A stretch of DNA of 64,000 nucleotides from Chitinophaga caseinilytica (GCF_038396765.1 NZ_CP150096.1:1905001-1969000), one strand, 5' to 3'; positions 52,882 through 61,675 are shown, counted from the first letter of the stretch. Notes: generated by a model from the letters alone, not told the origin. A program made the numbers and translations.

Positions 52882-52888
52882 AATGGGG

Positions 52889-52896
52889 CAAAGGTA
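52889..52896 (-). promoter_or_regulatory. -7 promoter element of ubiE
   Basis: CAAAGGTA on the plus strand reads TACCTTTG on the minus strand. It ends 7 bases before the ubiE start. Confidence 0.6.
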
Positions 52897-52922
52897 ACAG
52901 AGGGGCCGCAAATGGAAAAATT

Positions 52923-53531
52923 ATGGTGATCAAATCTGCAGAATACCTCATCAGCAACGTCGACTGGCAAAAATGCCCTGTGGCCGACAAACCGGAATAC
53001 GCCTTCATCGGCCGTTCCAACGTCGGGAAATCGAGCCTGATCAACTTGCTGACCAGCAGGGAAAAACTGGCGAAAACCTCGGGTACGCCGGGCAAAACGC
53101 AGCTGATCAACCACTTCCTGATCAATAATCAATGGTACCTGGTGGATTTGCCGGGATATGGCTTCGCCAAGGTATCGCAGGGGCAGCGTAAATCGTGGGA
53201 GCGGATGATCGAAGATTATTTGCGGAAAAGACCGAACCTCATGAATGTGTTCGTGCTGATAGACAGCCGGCATACGCCGCAGAAGCTCGATATCGATTTC
53301 ATCAACCAGCTCGGGGAGTGGAACATTCCGTTCCAGCTGGTGTTCACGAAGGCAGACAAAAATACGCAGCTGGAAACCAGCCGTAATACGAAAGCATTTC
53401 TTAACAAGCTGCGCGAAACCTGGCAGTTCCTGCCCGCAAGCTATGTCACTTCAACGGTTAAAAAGACGGGCCGCGATCAGATCCTGGCGTTTATCGAGGA
53501 AATGAACGCGCGCTTCCAGGGGATTGCCTAA
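52923..53531 (+). CDS. ysxC: YsxC/EngB ribosome-biogenesis GTPase
   Basis: A 202-residue Era-like GTPase needed for assembly of the large ribosomal subunit. G1 is AFIGRSNVGKSSLINLL, G2 region KTSGTPGKTQLINHF, G3 LVDLPGYGFAKVS, G4 VFTKADK, and the G5 region follows near TSTVKKTG. Length is normal. Divergent from ubiE, 41 bases between starts. The stop codon overlaps the stop of the convergent YkuK gene. Confidence 0.95.
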   Translation: MVIKSAEYLISNVDWQKCPVADKPEYAFIGRSNVGKSSLINLLTSREKLAKTSGTPGKTQLINHFLINNQWYLVDLPGYGFAKVSQGQRKSWERMIEDYLRKRPNLMNVFVLIDSRHTPQKLDIDFINQLGEWNIPFQLVFTKADKNTQLETSRNTKAFLNKLRETWQFLPASYVTSTVKKTGRDQILAFIEEMNARFQGIA

Positions 53532-54001
53532 TTCACGATCTTGTTGGCGCAGGAGCTGCTGGCAAAGGCTTCCGGCTTGGCCTTGAAGGCGAAGCCCATC
53601 CCCAGGATGTAGCCCATGGCCTCGCGCAGCGCCAGGTTGCTCTTGAATTGCGGATTGGTGTTGATGTCTGCATGCACTTCCATGTCCACATCATAATCGG
53701 TGAACAGGTCGCACAATTCATAGGCGATCTCGATGCTGCGGGCCACTTCCACGAGCATCCGCTCCTTGATGGAATAAACGTCCCGCGTTTTTTCGTTGTG
53801 AATGAACATGAACCCGCCATGGCCTTCGCGCAGGAAAACGATCACGGTGGCGAATTCGGTTTCCAGGCCCTTGACCTGGGAATCCGTACCGATGCAGACC
53901 TTTAATTTGTGCCCACGACCGGTTTCCCGGACGATGGCACGCCGCACTTCCTCCTTAATGGGCAGGTGAATGGGTTCACCATTGAATCTTCTCCATTTCA
54001 T
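53528..54001 (-). CDS. YkuK family ribonuclease H-like protein
   Basis: 157 residues of the YkuK (DUF458) family, with an RNase H-like fold. The acidic motif KVCIGTDSQVKG near residue 37 supplies the first metal-binding Asp, and VHADINTNPQFKSN carries others. C-terminal ALREAMGYILGMGFAFKAKPEAFASS is conserved. The function is unknown. It ends on the opposite strand in the ysxC stop codon. Confidence 0.88.
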   Translation of the reverse strand: MKWRRFNGEPIHLPIKEEVRRAIVRETGRGHKLKVCIGTDSQVKGLETEFATVIVFLREGHGGFMFIHNEKTRDVYSIKERMLVEVARSIEIAYELCDLFTDYDVDMEVHADINTNPQFKSNLALREAMGYILGMGFAFKAKPEAFASSSCANKIVN

Positions 54002-54177
54002 ACAGGAATGTTTTAACGGTGATGCGTAAACGATGTGCCTTGCTGATAGTCTTTGTGCCGGTCTCCTGGGTTAAGCCTTTGTATTTGGAATTATTCGAAT
54101 ATACGAAATTTAACTGCAGCAGTAGTTTATCTGGCAGCGGGGAAGATGGTTTGGGGAAATCGTGTGGATTGTGAAGG

Positions 54178-54546
54178 TCAGAATTGCCCGGTGCTCAGCA
54201 GCACGAGGGTGCAGGCTTGTTGGGGGATGATACCGTTTTCCCGGGCCAGGGTTTCCAGTTCCGGGTTTTCGGTGCCGGGGTTGAAAATGATCCTTTTCGG
54301 ATGGAGGCTGAGGATGTAATCGTAATACTGCACCTGGTTCATGGGATTGAGGTACAACGTCACCGTATCCACACCGCTCAGTGCCGGATGTTCATCCGTA
54401 ATCGGCGTGTCGCCGATGGAACCGGTGCGCTTGCCGATGGCGGTAACCGGGTGGCCATGCGCCCGGAGCCGCGTAACGGCCAGATATCCGTATCGTTCGG
54501 GATTGGGCGAAGCGCCGAGCACAACCGTGTGTTTAGGTGTATCCAT
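54178..54546 (-). CDS. CoA-binding domain protein
   Basis: 122 residues of a single CoA-binding Rossmann domain: TVVLGASPNPERYGYLAVTRL (nucleotide-binding loop), GHPVTAIGKR, then IIFNPGTENPELETLARENG. Small proteins of this type bind CoA but their role is unclear. A near -7 box TAACTTTA lies just upstream of the start. Monocistronic; the 176-base gap on its 3' side has no gene. Confidence 0.88.
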   Translation of the reverse strand: MDTPKHTVVLGASPNPERYGYLAVTRLRAHGHPVTAIGKRTGSIGDTPITDEHPALSGVDTVTLYLNPMNQVQYYDYILSLHPKRIIFNPGTENPELETLARENGIIPQQACTLVLLSTGQF

Positions 54547-54595
54547 ACTGTAAAGTTAAGGTTCTACGGATAGGCACACAAAAGTTATACCACCC

Positions 54596-55546
54596 TTAGA
54601 AAAGATGGTACCGTTTGCGGGGCAAGACGCCTTTCACCTGCAGCAATGCGCCCTCCAGCACGGGATATCTGAACGCATAACCGGCCTTCAGCACCCTGAC
54701 AGGCAATACCCACCTGCTTTTCAACAAAAGCTCAGTTTCCGTACCGATCAGTGCCGCACCGATGTGCAACATCCAGGCAGGTGCCGGCAACCCGAAATTA
54801 TGTCCGTAGACTTTCCGCAAAGTGGCCGTAAAGCCTCGGTTGTCTGTCGGCTGCGGAGAACTGCAATTATACACCCCGTTACATTCCCCGTGTTCTATTA
54901 AGAATTCCAACATCCCCGCCACATCGGTGATATGCACCCAGCTGAATTTCTGTTTCCCGCTGCCCTGGTGCCCGCCCAGGCCGAATTTCAGGAGGTTGAG
55001 GTAAGGCTCCATCACACCGCCCTGTGCGCCGATCACGATCGCCATGCGAAGGATGATCTTGCGCGTTTGCGGTGTATCCTGACTGTTGAATACGCTTTCC
55101 CAGCGCTGGCATACCTGTACGGAGAAGTCGCTGTGGAATTCGCCGGTATATTCGTCCATGGGCCGGTCTTCCGCATGCCGGTATATTGTGGCCGATCCGG
55201 CGTTGACCCATAGCGCCGGAGCTTTTTTGCAAAGACGGACGGCCTCGCCCAGCGCTTCGGTGCTGCGCGTCCGGCTATCGAAAATCTCGTTTTTGTTGGC
55301 GGGGGTATACCGGCAATTGACGCTTTTGCCGCAGAGGTTGAGCAGGAGGTCTGCGCCTTCGAGTGCCTGCGTCCAGGCGCCCTGTGTGGCGCCGTCCCAA
55401 TGGAGGTAGGTAACATTGCCATGCGCCGGGGGCGCCGGTTGGCTGCGGGTCAGGATAACGATGAAGTTGTTCACTCCCCATTCCTCCACCAATCCTTTCC
55501 CGATGAAACCGGCGCCGCCGGCGATGACAATGCGTTTATTTCTCAT
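54596..55546 (-). CDS. TIGR01777 family NAD(P)-binding epimerase-like oxidoreductase
   Basis: 316 residues of the short-chain dehydrogenase superfamily. The Rossmann motif is RIVIAGGAGFIGKGLVEEW; later segments GADLLLNLCGKSV, RTRSTEALGEAV and FSWVHITDVAGMLEFLIE are typical of TIGR01777 (YfcH/SulA-like) proteins. The C-terminal DUF1731 segment (GHNFGLPAPAWMLHIGAAL, VLPVRVLKAGYAFRYP) is present. The substrate is unknown. A TTGAA-N2-TTCAG element immediately upstream matches the one before the GbsR gene next door. Confidence 0.9.
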   Translation of the reverse strand: MRNKRIVIAGGAGFIGKGLVEEWGVNNFIVILTRSQPAPPAHGNVTYLHWDGATQGAWTQALEGADLLLNLCGKSVNCRYTPANKNEIFDSRTRSTEALGEAVRLCKKAPALWVNAGSATIYRHAEDRPMDEYTGEFHSDFSVQVCQRWESVFNSQDTPQTRKIILRMAIVIGAQGGVMEPYLNLLKFGLGGHQGSGKQKFSWVHITDVAGMLEFLIEHGECNGVYNCSSPQPTDNRGFTATLRKVYGHNFGLPAPAWMLHIGAALIGTETELLLKSRWVLPVRVLKAGYAFRYPVLEGALLQVKGVLPRKRYHLF

Positions 55547-55550
55547 AATA

Positions 55551-55562
55551 TTGAAAATTCAG
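55551..55562. promoter_or_regulatory. Candidate GbsR-type operator before the epimerase gene
   Basis: TTGAAAATTCAG matches TTGAA-N2-TTCAA at 9 of 10 arm positions and lies 5 bases upstream of the epimerase start codon. Confidence 0.45.
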
Positions 55563-55618
55563 AAACAATTGAAATATATGGTCAGATGAAAGTCCATCTA
55601 TGGAATGTCTTAAAAAAA

Positions 55619-56125
55619 TCAGCGGATCACTTTCATGAGGGTGCTGTAGAACCAGTTTTCTTCAGACTTGATGAACGCGTTGAGGGCGGCATCTGTCTGG
55701 TGGGCGAATTTCTGGATATTCTGCATCGTGTCCCGGAAGGCGCGGACGTTTTTGTCTTTCGGGTCCCCTTCCACTTTACTGAGTTGGAGGAGGACTTTCA
55801 GGATGGGGTCGAGCTCGCGTTTTTTCCTTTCCCTGGCGATGGCGGTCCCTACTTTCCAGATATCTTTTTCGGCGACGAAGAACTCTTTTCTTTCGCCGGG
55901 CACGAGTACTTTTTCCACGATTCCCCAGTTCATCAGTTCACGCACGTTCATATTGACGTTCCCGCGCGAGATATCGAGGCCGGTCATGATGTCTTCGGCG
56001 CTCAGGGGTTCGGGAGCGATCAGCAGCAGCGCGTGAATCTGGGCCATGGTCCGGTTCACGCCCCACTGGGCGCCCAACAATCCCCATGTCTGGATGAACT
56101 GCGCTTTGGCTTCTGGCAATTTCAT
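55619..56125 (-). CDS. GbsR/MarR-type transcriptional regulator
   Basis: 168 residues of the GbsR subfamily of MarR regulators. N-terminal helices (KAQFIQTWGLLGAQWGVNRTMAQIHALLLI) precede a winged helix (LSAEDIMTGLDISRGNVNMNVRELMNWGIVEKV) and a beta-hairpin GERKEFFVAE. The C-terminus is helical. The -7 box TACATTTG (56137-56130) ends 4 bases from the start. A TTGAA-N2-TTCAA palindrome covers the -33 position, indicating autoregulation. Confidence 0.9.
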   Translation of the reverse strand: MKLPEAKAQFIQTWGLLGAQWGVNRTMAQIHALLLIAPEPLSAEDIMTGLDISRGNVNMNVRELMNWGIVEKVLVPGERKEFFVAEKDIWKVGTAIARERKKRELDPILKVLLQLSKVEGDPKDKNVRAFRDTMQNIQKFAHQTDAALNAFIKSEENWFYSTLMKVIR

Positions 56126-56129
56126 ATAT

Positions 56130-56159
56130 CAAATGTAGGATAAGTTATTGAACTTTCAA
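56130..56159 (-). promoter_or_regulatory. Promoter and operator of the GbsR gene
   Basis: TTGAACTTTCAA (56148-56159), arms TTGAA and TTCAA, overlaps the minus-strand -33 TTG (56159-56157), which is 19 bases from the -7 box TACATTTG (56137-56130). Confidence 0.65.
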
Positions 56160-56250
56160 AACTTTTTGAAAATTAAATGTTTTAATCGATAGATGCATTG
56201 GAGTAAAAATTCGAGAAAAGGGTGAAATATTTATGTTTATATAATATCAT

Positions 56251-56288
56251 AAAGTGATGATTTTGTATCAAAGTGATCAGTACATTTG
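56251..56288 (+). promoter_or_regulatory. Promoter region of the AT-rich orphan gene with AAAGTGAT repeats
   Basis: AAAGTGAT occurs at 56251-56258 and 56270-56277, 19 bases apart, next to the -7 box TACATTTG (56281-56288). The start codon is 22 bases further. The repeats may be a regulator's binding site. Confidence 0.5.
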
Positions 56289-56309
56289 CAACCCTAAAAC
56301 GATTGAATA

Positions 56310-56660
56310 ATGAGCAACGAAAATTTAGCGATGCTATATGAAGATGTGGCCCTGATTGCGTTTGAGAAGCAAATGAGAGGCAGTGATCCTTTTAAATTAG
56401 GTGATGCGAATCATTGGGATTTGCTGAAGAACGAAGTCAGCGGTGTAGAAGGTTTTAATGTTAAGTTCGCGCTTTCCTATGCAGTTCGGAAATTACTAAT
56501 CTCGTTAAAAGATGAAGTAAATGCAGCGGAAAAACTGGACGACCTGCATGAAAGAATTGTCCTTGCGAAACATTATCATGAGTTGGCTGATTCATTGAAC
56601 GAAGTGCATCAATGGCAACAACATTTAAAGGCGCAACAAGTAGTTGATAGTGGCAAGTAA
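56310..56660 (+). CDS. Hypothetical AT-rich orphan protein
   Basis: 116 residues, hydrophilic and helical, without signal peptide, membrane segment or motif I recognise (MLYEDVALIAFEKQMRGSDP near the start, YHELADSLNEVHQWQQHLKA near the end). The codon and base composition is more AT-rich than all neighbours, which hints at recent acquisition. It has its own -7 box, direct repeats upstream and a strong terminator, so it is expressed as a single unit. Function unknown. Confidence 0.7.
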   Translation: MSNENLAMLYEDVALIAFEKQMRGSDPFKLGDANHWDLLKNEVSGVEGFNVKFALSYAVRKLLISLKDEVNAAEKLDDLHERIVLAKHYHELADSLNEVHQWQQHLKAQQVVDSGK

Positions 56661-56674
56661 ACATTTATCGTAAG

Positions 56675-56700
56675 CGGAGCGACGAATCGCTCCGTTTTTT
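56675..56700 (+). terminator. Rho-independent terminator of the orphan gene
   Basis: CGGAGCGA (56675-56682), loop CGAA, TCGCTCCG (56687-56694), then T6. A compact strong terminator. Confidence 0.92.
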
Positions 56701-56714
56701 AGGGGCTAATCAAT

Positions 56715-56742
56715 AAAAAAGCGCCTCCCGCTGGGGAGGCGC
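56715..56742 (-). terminator. Rho-independent terminator of the E2 gene
   Basis: GCGCCTCCC (56721-56729) pairs with GGGAGGCGC (56734-56742) around a GCTG loop; on the minus strand T6 follows (A-run at 56715-56720). Confidence 0.9.
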
Positions 56743-56768
56743 TGTATGGCAGATGATTGTTGCTTTGG

Positions 56769-58417
56769 TTATACCAGCATGTTTACCGGGTTCTCGAGGA
56801 AGTTCTTCACGGTAACGAGGAAGCGGGAACCTACAGCGCCGTCTACCGTACGGTGGTCGCAGCTGAGGGTAACTTTCATCACGTTGGTGGTTTTGAACTG
56901 TCCTTTATCGGCAACCACGATCTCCTTGATGGCGCCAACTGCGAGGATGGCGGAATCGGGGGAGTTGATGATGGCGGTGAACGATTCGATGCCCATCATA
57001 CCCAGGTTAGACACCGTGAAGGTATTGCCGGAGTAATCGTTCGGCTGGAGTTTCTTGTTTTTGGCTTTGTCGGCCAGGGATTTGGCTTCCGCAGCGATCT
57101 GGGAGAAGCTTTTCTGGTCGGCGAAGCGGATCACGGGAACGATCAGGCCTTCATCCACGGCAACGGCGGAGCCTACGTGGATGTGTTGGTTGTAGCGGAT
57201 CACGTCTCCTCTCCAGCTGCTGTTTACGTCTGGATGCTGGCGGAGGGCCATGGCGCAGGCCTTGATGACCATATCGTTGAAGGAAACCTTGGCGGGGGAG
57301 ATTTTATTGATGGCTTCGCGGGCTGCCATGGCGTTGTCCATGTTGATTTCCATGGTCAGGTAGAAGTGCGGCGCCTGGAATTTGCTTTCGCTCAGGCGGC
57401 GTGCGATGGCTTTGCGCATCTGGCTAACGGGCACTTCGTTGAAGCTTTCTTCACCGATAGCTGCGAAGGCGGCCACCTGCGGAGCGGGGGCACCAGCAGC
57501 AGGAGCGGCGGCAGGTGCAGCGGGAGCTGCTTTACCGGGCACAAAGCTGTCTACGTCGCGTTTTACGATACGGCCATTGTCGCCGGAACCGGGCACCTGG
57601 TTGATGTCGATCCCTTTTTCTTCCGCCAGCTTGCGGGCCAGGGAGAAGCTTTCACACGGCCATCCGCAGAGGCTGCGGCGGGAGCGGAGGCTGCAGGGGC
57701 CGATGCTGCTGCGGGAGCGGCTTCGGTTTGAGCTGCGGCCGCGGGCGCTGCACCACCGGATTGTTCGGCGGAGAGGATGGCGTCCACATTGGTGCCTTTC
57801 TTGCCGACGATAGCGATGATGCCGTTTACTTTGGCGACATTCCCTTCGGGGATGCCGATATGGAGAAGCGTACCGTCTGCATACCCGATCACTTCCATGG
57901 TCGCCTTATCGGTTTCCACTTCTGCGAGCACGTCGTCAGATTTTACGGTATCGCCCACTTTTTTATTCCATGCTACGATCTTGCCTTCCGTCATGGTATC
58001 GCTCAGGAGCGGCATGCGGATCACGGTAGCGTTTTTGAGGGCTTCGTCCAGCGCGCCTTTATCTACAGCGGGAGCTGCGGCGGCAGGAGCGGCTGCTTCG
58101 GCCTTGGGAGCGGGAGCGGCGGCCTGGGCTGCAGGAGCAGGAGCGGCGCCTCCATCGAGGAGCGATTTGAAATCTTCTCCCGGTTTGCCGATGATGGCGA
58201 TGATCTCGTTCACCTTAGCGGCTTTCCCTTTTTCCACGCCGATGTATAATACGGTTCCGTCCACGTATGGCATAACCTCCATGGTAGCCTTGTCGGTTTC
58301 CACTTCGGCAATTACATCGTCCGATTTTACGGTATCGCCTACCTTTTTATGCCATTCCGCGATCACCCCTTCTGTCATCGTATCACTTAAAAGGGGCATT
58401 CTGATAACTTCTGCCAT
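56769..58417 (-). pseudogene. pdhC: Dihydrolipoamide acyltransferase (E2) with apparent frameshift
   Basis: E2 core of a 2-oxoacid, probably pyruvate, dehydrogenase. Two lipoyl domains (each VETDKATMEV with the lipoylated Lys) are joined by Ala/Pro-rich linkers, then a peripheral-subunit-binding domain and the catalytic domain with SKFQAPHFYLTMEINMDN, ending in the DHRTVDGAVG active-site motif. The frame breaks inside the binding domain at about 57642-57646: VKASP in one frame, LARKLAEEKGIDINQVPGSG in the next. One extra C at the CCC there restores about 549 residues. Otherwise all active sites are intact. Confidence 0.88.
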
Positions 58418-58439
58418 AGTGTTTCTTCGAAATTTTGCC

Positions 58440-58471
58440 CAAACCTACAAGTTTTTGCGCAAAAACGCAAA
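58440..58471 (-). promoter_or_regulatory. Promoter of the E2 gene
   Basis: On the minus strand TTTG (58471-58468), a 20-base spacer, then TAGGTTTG (58447-58440) fit the Bacteroidota consensus. The start codon is about 22 bases downstream. Confidence 0.8.
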
Positions 58472-58522
58472 GGATGCAGTGTAAGGGAGTTTAAAAATAG
58501 TCGTTCCCAAAGGGATGTTACG

Positions 58523-60392
58523 TTAAAAATCGAGTTCCATGTTGAGACGTTCGCGCAGTTCCTTTACCAGGGGGTATTTTTCCATCATCCGTACAAATTG
58601 TTCCTTGCTGGAAAGCGGCACCGGGCCGGTGTCTACCTCAGACTGGCGCGTTTCGTCGAGCGAAAGGGTCAGAATGAGGTCCTTATTCCGGAATTTCTGC
58701 TTGAAAAACTCGGAAATTTCGAGTTTTTCCTCTTCCATGAAGCGGTACTGAACGATGTTCCTGCTGGTGATATTGATCTCTTCGGGGCCTCTCAGCTCGG
58801 TTTGGGCCAGCTGGAGGTTGCCTACCACGGTCATTTTATTGGCTTGCCTGAACCGGTCGATGAATTCGTCCCAATACACGGCAACGGCGCCGGCGGTAAG
58901 GGGGATGGATTCTTTGACAACGGCGTTGGCGTTTTGCTGCTGTTTGGCGGCCAGGGCTTCCTTCATGGCGGCGAGCCCGGTCATTTTGGGCTTCGGCGCA
59001 CCGTTCCCTGCTGCCGGCGGAGGCGCAGACGCAACCGGGTTGGGCGCGGGCGCGGGTTTCGGGGCCGGCGGCGTAGGGGCCGGGGCCTGAACGGGCTGCA
59101 CGGGTTGTGCGGGTTGTGCGGGCCTTGCTGCGCCAGACTCGATAGTGAGTTTAGGCTCAGGCGGCGTGATTGTTTTGCTGGTGGCCGGTTTGCCGTAGAT
59201 CGGTGTGGGGAGCGGGGCCCTCAGGCGCTGGGGAGCCCCTTCAGGAATCAAGTTTTTTTACCACTTCGCCCGTCTGCTCATTGCTCACGAGCGTCACCGC
59301 CTGTTGGAGGTAACACAGCCGGATAAGGGCCATTTCCACGTGCAGGCGCTTGTTCCGCGCCATCCGGTACCCGATTTCGGTATCGTTCAGCAATTGCAGG
59401 GCCGTTACAATGAAAGGCGCACTCAGGCGGCCGCTCATCTGGCGGTAGCGGTCTTTCAGGTTGGCAGACACTTCCATGAGGTGGAGCACCTTTTCATCCT
59501 TGCAAACCAATAAGTTACGCAGGAATTCGGCCAGGCCGCCCAGGAAGTTGTCGCCCTCGAAACCCTTTTGCAGGATTTCGTCGAATATCAGCAACGAGCC
59601 CGCGATATCCTGGTGCAGCACCCCTTCCATGATCCGGAAGAAGTAGTCGTAATCGAGGATATTGAGGTGCTCGAGGGTATTTTGATAAGTAAGCTGCCCG
59701 CCGGTAAAGCTCACGATCTTGTCCAGCGTACTAAGCGAATCGCGCATGCAGCCGTCCGTTTTCTGGGCGATGAGGTGCAGGGCGTCTCCCTCTGCGGAAA
59801 GCTGCTCTTTGTTCACGATCTCCTGCAAATGGTCTACCGTGTCCTGGATCGTGATCCGCCGGAAGTCGAAAATCTGGCAGCGAGACAGGATGGTGGGCAG
59901 GATTTTGTGCTTTTCGGTGGTGGCGAGGATGAAGATGGCGTAAGACGGCGGTTCTTCGAGCGTTTTCAGGAACGCGTTGAAGGCCGACGAGCTGAGCATG
60001 TGCACCTCATCTATGATATATATCTTGTATTTACCAGCCTGGGGGGCAAAGCGCACCTGGTCTACCAGGGTCCGGATATCGTCTACCGAGTTATTGGACG
60101 CGGCGTCGAGCTCATGGATGTTGAAAGAGCTGCCTTCATTGAACGTGCGGCAGGAGTTACATTCGTTACACGCTTCGCCGTCTGCCTGGAGGTTCTCGCA
60201 GTTGATCGTCTTGGCGAGGATCCTGGCGCAGGTGGTTTTACCCACGCCCCTGGGCCCGCAAAACAGGAAGGCATGCGCCAGCTGGTTATTGCGGATGGCA
60301 TTCTTGAGAGTGGTGGTGATGTGGGCCTGGCCTACTACCGTCGAGAAGTTCTGTGGGCGGTACTTACGGGCCGATACGATAAAATTTTCCAT
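58523..60392 (-). CDS. dnaX: DNA polymerase III tau/gamma subunit, frame broken at an A7 tract
   Basis: The clamp-loader ATPase. The first frame (383 residues, 60392-59241) holds domains I-III: Walker A FCGPRGVGKTTCARILAKTIN, zinc-binding Cys near CENLQADGEACNECNSC, Walker B YIIDEVHMLSSSAFNAFLKTLEEPP and the collar domain. It ends LDS-stop just after an A7 run. A second frame, +1, runs 59251-58523 and encodes a Pro-rich linker and the tau-like C-terminal domain (ALAAKQQQ, YWDEFIDRFRQANK, EEEKLEISEFFKQKFRNKDL). Removing one A, or adding two, joins them into about 622 residues. A Shine-Dalgarno-like AAGGAG lies 13 bases before the start. Confidence 0.88.
59214..59259 (-). promoter_or_regulatory. 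Candidate slippage site in dnaX: A7 tract with downstream hairpin
   Basis: In the sense strand the codons are GTA AAA AAA CTT, giving seven consecutive A (59259-59253). The 0 frame stops at TGA four codons on and the -1 frame at TGA two codons on; only +1 (or two extra A) reaches the tau region. A possible hairpin starts 13 bases later: GGGGCTC (59239-59233) with GGGCCCC (59220-59214), with CAG/CTG pairing inside its loop. Confidence 0.5.
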
Positions 60393-60457
60393 GATGGGCG
60401 TCGCTCCTTTCCAAAAGTCGAAAGTAACGCAAAAAATAGGAAGTAAAAAGTTGGAAA

Positions 60458-60487
60458 ACGAAAACCGGCCATGGAGGCCGGTTTTCG
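60458..60487 (-). terminator. Rho-independent terminator of the GNAT-like gene
   Basis: AAAACCGGCC (60461-60470) pairs with GGCCGGTTTT (60476-60485) around ATGGA. It lies between the stop at 60500 and the dnaX start, so dnaX needs its own promoter. Confidence 0.8.
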
Positions 60488-60499
60488 TAATATTTTCCC

Positions 60500-61675
60500 T
60501 TATTGGAGCATGGGGTGCCGTTTGAACTCCCGCTGCCGGTCGAACAGGTACCGGAAAGTGGTCAGTTTCCGGCTGTGGAAGCCTCCCAGGCTTTCGGCCA
60601 CATTGAGCATTTTAGGGTTCCAGTCGCCCACCCATTGCATTTCATATTGATCGTACCGCTTCCGGGGCTGGATGACTTTGGCGCCTTCCACGATCATATA
60701 GGAATCGACCCCTTTCCCCTGGAACTCCGGTACCACCCCAAACACCAGCCCGGTAAATTTCCGGCAGGCGCCCGTCATCTTCAGCCAGAGGAACTGCAAT
60801 TTCTGCAACAGGCCGAATTTGCCGTGCATGTGCTTGAAGTACTGGTTGAGGTCGGGGAGGTTGAGCCAGCAGGCAATAGGCTCGTTGTTATGATACACGA
60901 ACCAGACGATCTCCTCGTCCATCACCGGTTTCATTTTCCGGAAGATGAGGACGGCCTGTTCCCGGCTCATTTCCTTATTGCCGCCGTGGCCCGCCCAGGC
61001 TTTGTTGTAGACGGTCACGAAATCGCCGGCGAATTTATCCAGCTGGTCTTTACGGAGATGACGCGCCTCGAATGCCGGGTCTGCCGCGATGGCCGCATGG
61101 CGGGCATGGAACTTGCTTTTTAATGTGGTCCCCTGCACGTCGAGCCCGAAACATATCTGGTGGAAAAATGGCAAAAAGCCATAGTTTTCAAACAAAGTTT
61201 TGTAGTACGGCGGATTGTAAGCCATGCCGAAAGGCGGGTCCACGAACCCTTCCACCTGCAATCCCCACCAACGGTCGCGGTCCCCGAAATTAATGGGCCC
61301 GTCCATCGCCTCCATCCCTCTTTCTGCCAGCCAGGCCTTCGCGGTATCGAACAGGAGATCGGCCGCTGCCTGGTCGTCGACGCAGTCGAAAAAACCGACG
61401 CCGCCAACGGGGAAATCGTCGCCCATGGTTTTATATCGCTTGTTCACGAACGCGGCGATGCGGCCGGTGAGCCGGCCCTGTTCGTCTTCCATCACCCAAC
61501 GGATGGCTTCTCCGAACCGGAACGCCTTGTTCTTCTCCGGGCTGAAAATATCCTCAATGTCTTTATCGAGCGGTTGGATCCAGCCTTCCTTGTCCTGGTT
61601 CAGTGTTACGTGTACCTGGAGGAATGCCCGTGCTGTGGTTTCGTCGTTTACCGGTTTTATTTTCATCTGGGACAT
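60500..61675 (-). CDS. GNAT-fold protein of unknown substrate
   Basis: 391 residues, resembling proteins with two GNAT (acyltransferase) folds. The first half has FGEAIRWVMEDEQGRLTGRIAAFVN and GGVGFFDCVDDQAAADLLFDTAKAWL, a pattern typical of GNAT cores; the second half has IVWFVYHNNEPIACWLNLPD and GLVFGVVPEFQGKGVDSYMIVEGAK, the last resembling an acyl-CoA pyrophosphate loop. The substrate is unknown. Its -7 box TATTTTTG (61688-61681) is 5 bases from the ATG. Confidence 0.72.
   Translation of the reverse strand: MSQMKIKPVNDETTARAFLQVHVTLNQDKEGWIQPLDKDIEDIFSPEKNKAFRFGEAIRWVMEDEQGRLTGRIAAFVNKRYKTMGDDFPVGGVGFFDCVDDQAAADLLFDTAKAWLAERGMEAMDGPINFGDRDRWWGLQVEGFVDPPFGMAYNPPYYKTLFENYGFLPFFHQICFGLDVQGTTLKSKFHARHAAIAADPAFEARHLRKDQLDKFAGDFVTVYNKAWAGHGGNKEMSREQAVLIFRKMKPVMDEEIVWFVYHNNEPIACWLNLPDLNQYFKHMHGKFGLLQKLQFLWLKMTGACRKFTGLVFGVVPEFQGKGVDSYMIVEGAKVIQPRKRYDQYEMQWVGDWNPKMLNVAESLGGFHSRKLTTFRYLFDRQREFKRHPMLQ

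Noticed and set aside
59241..59260. E. coli-type -1 ribosomal frameshift at A_AAA_AAA in dnaX
   Set aside because: The heptamer is in the right phase, but a -1 shift leads to TGA after one codon from a 0 frame that also stops soon, so it could not make the long form. Slippage or a sequencing error explains the break better.
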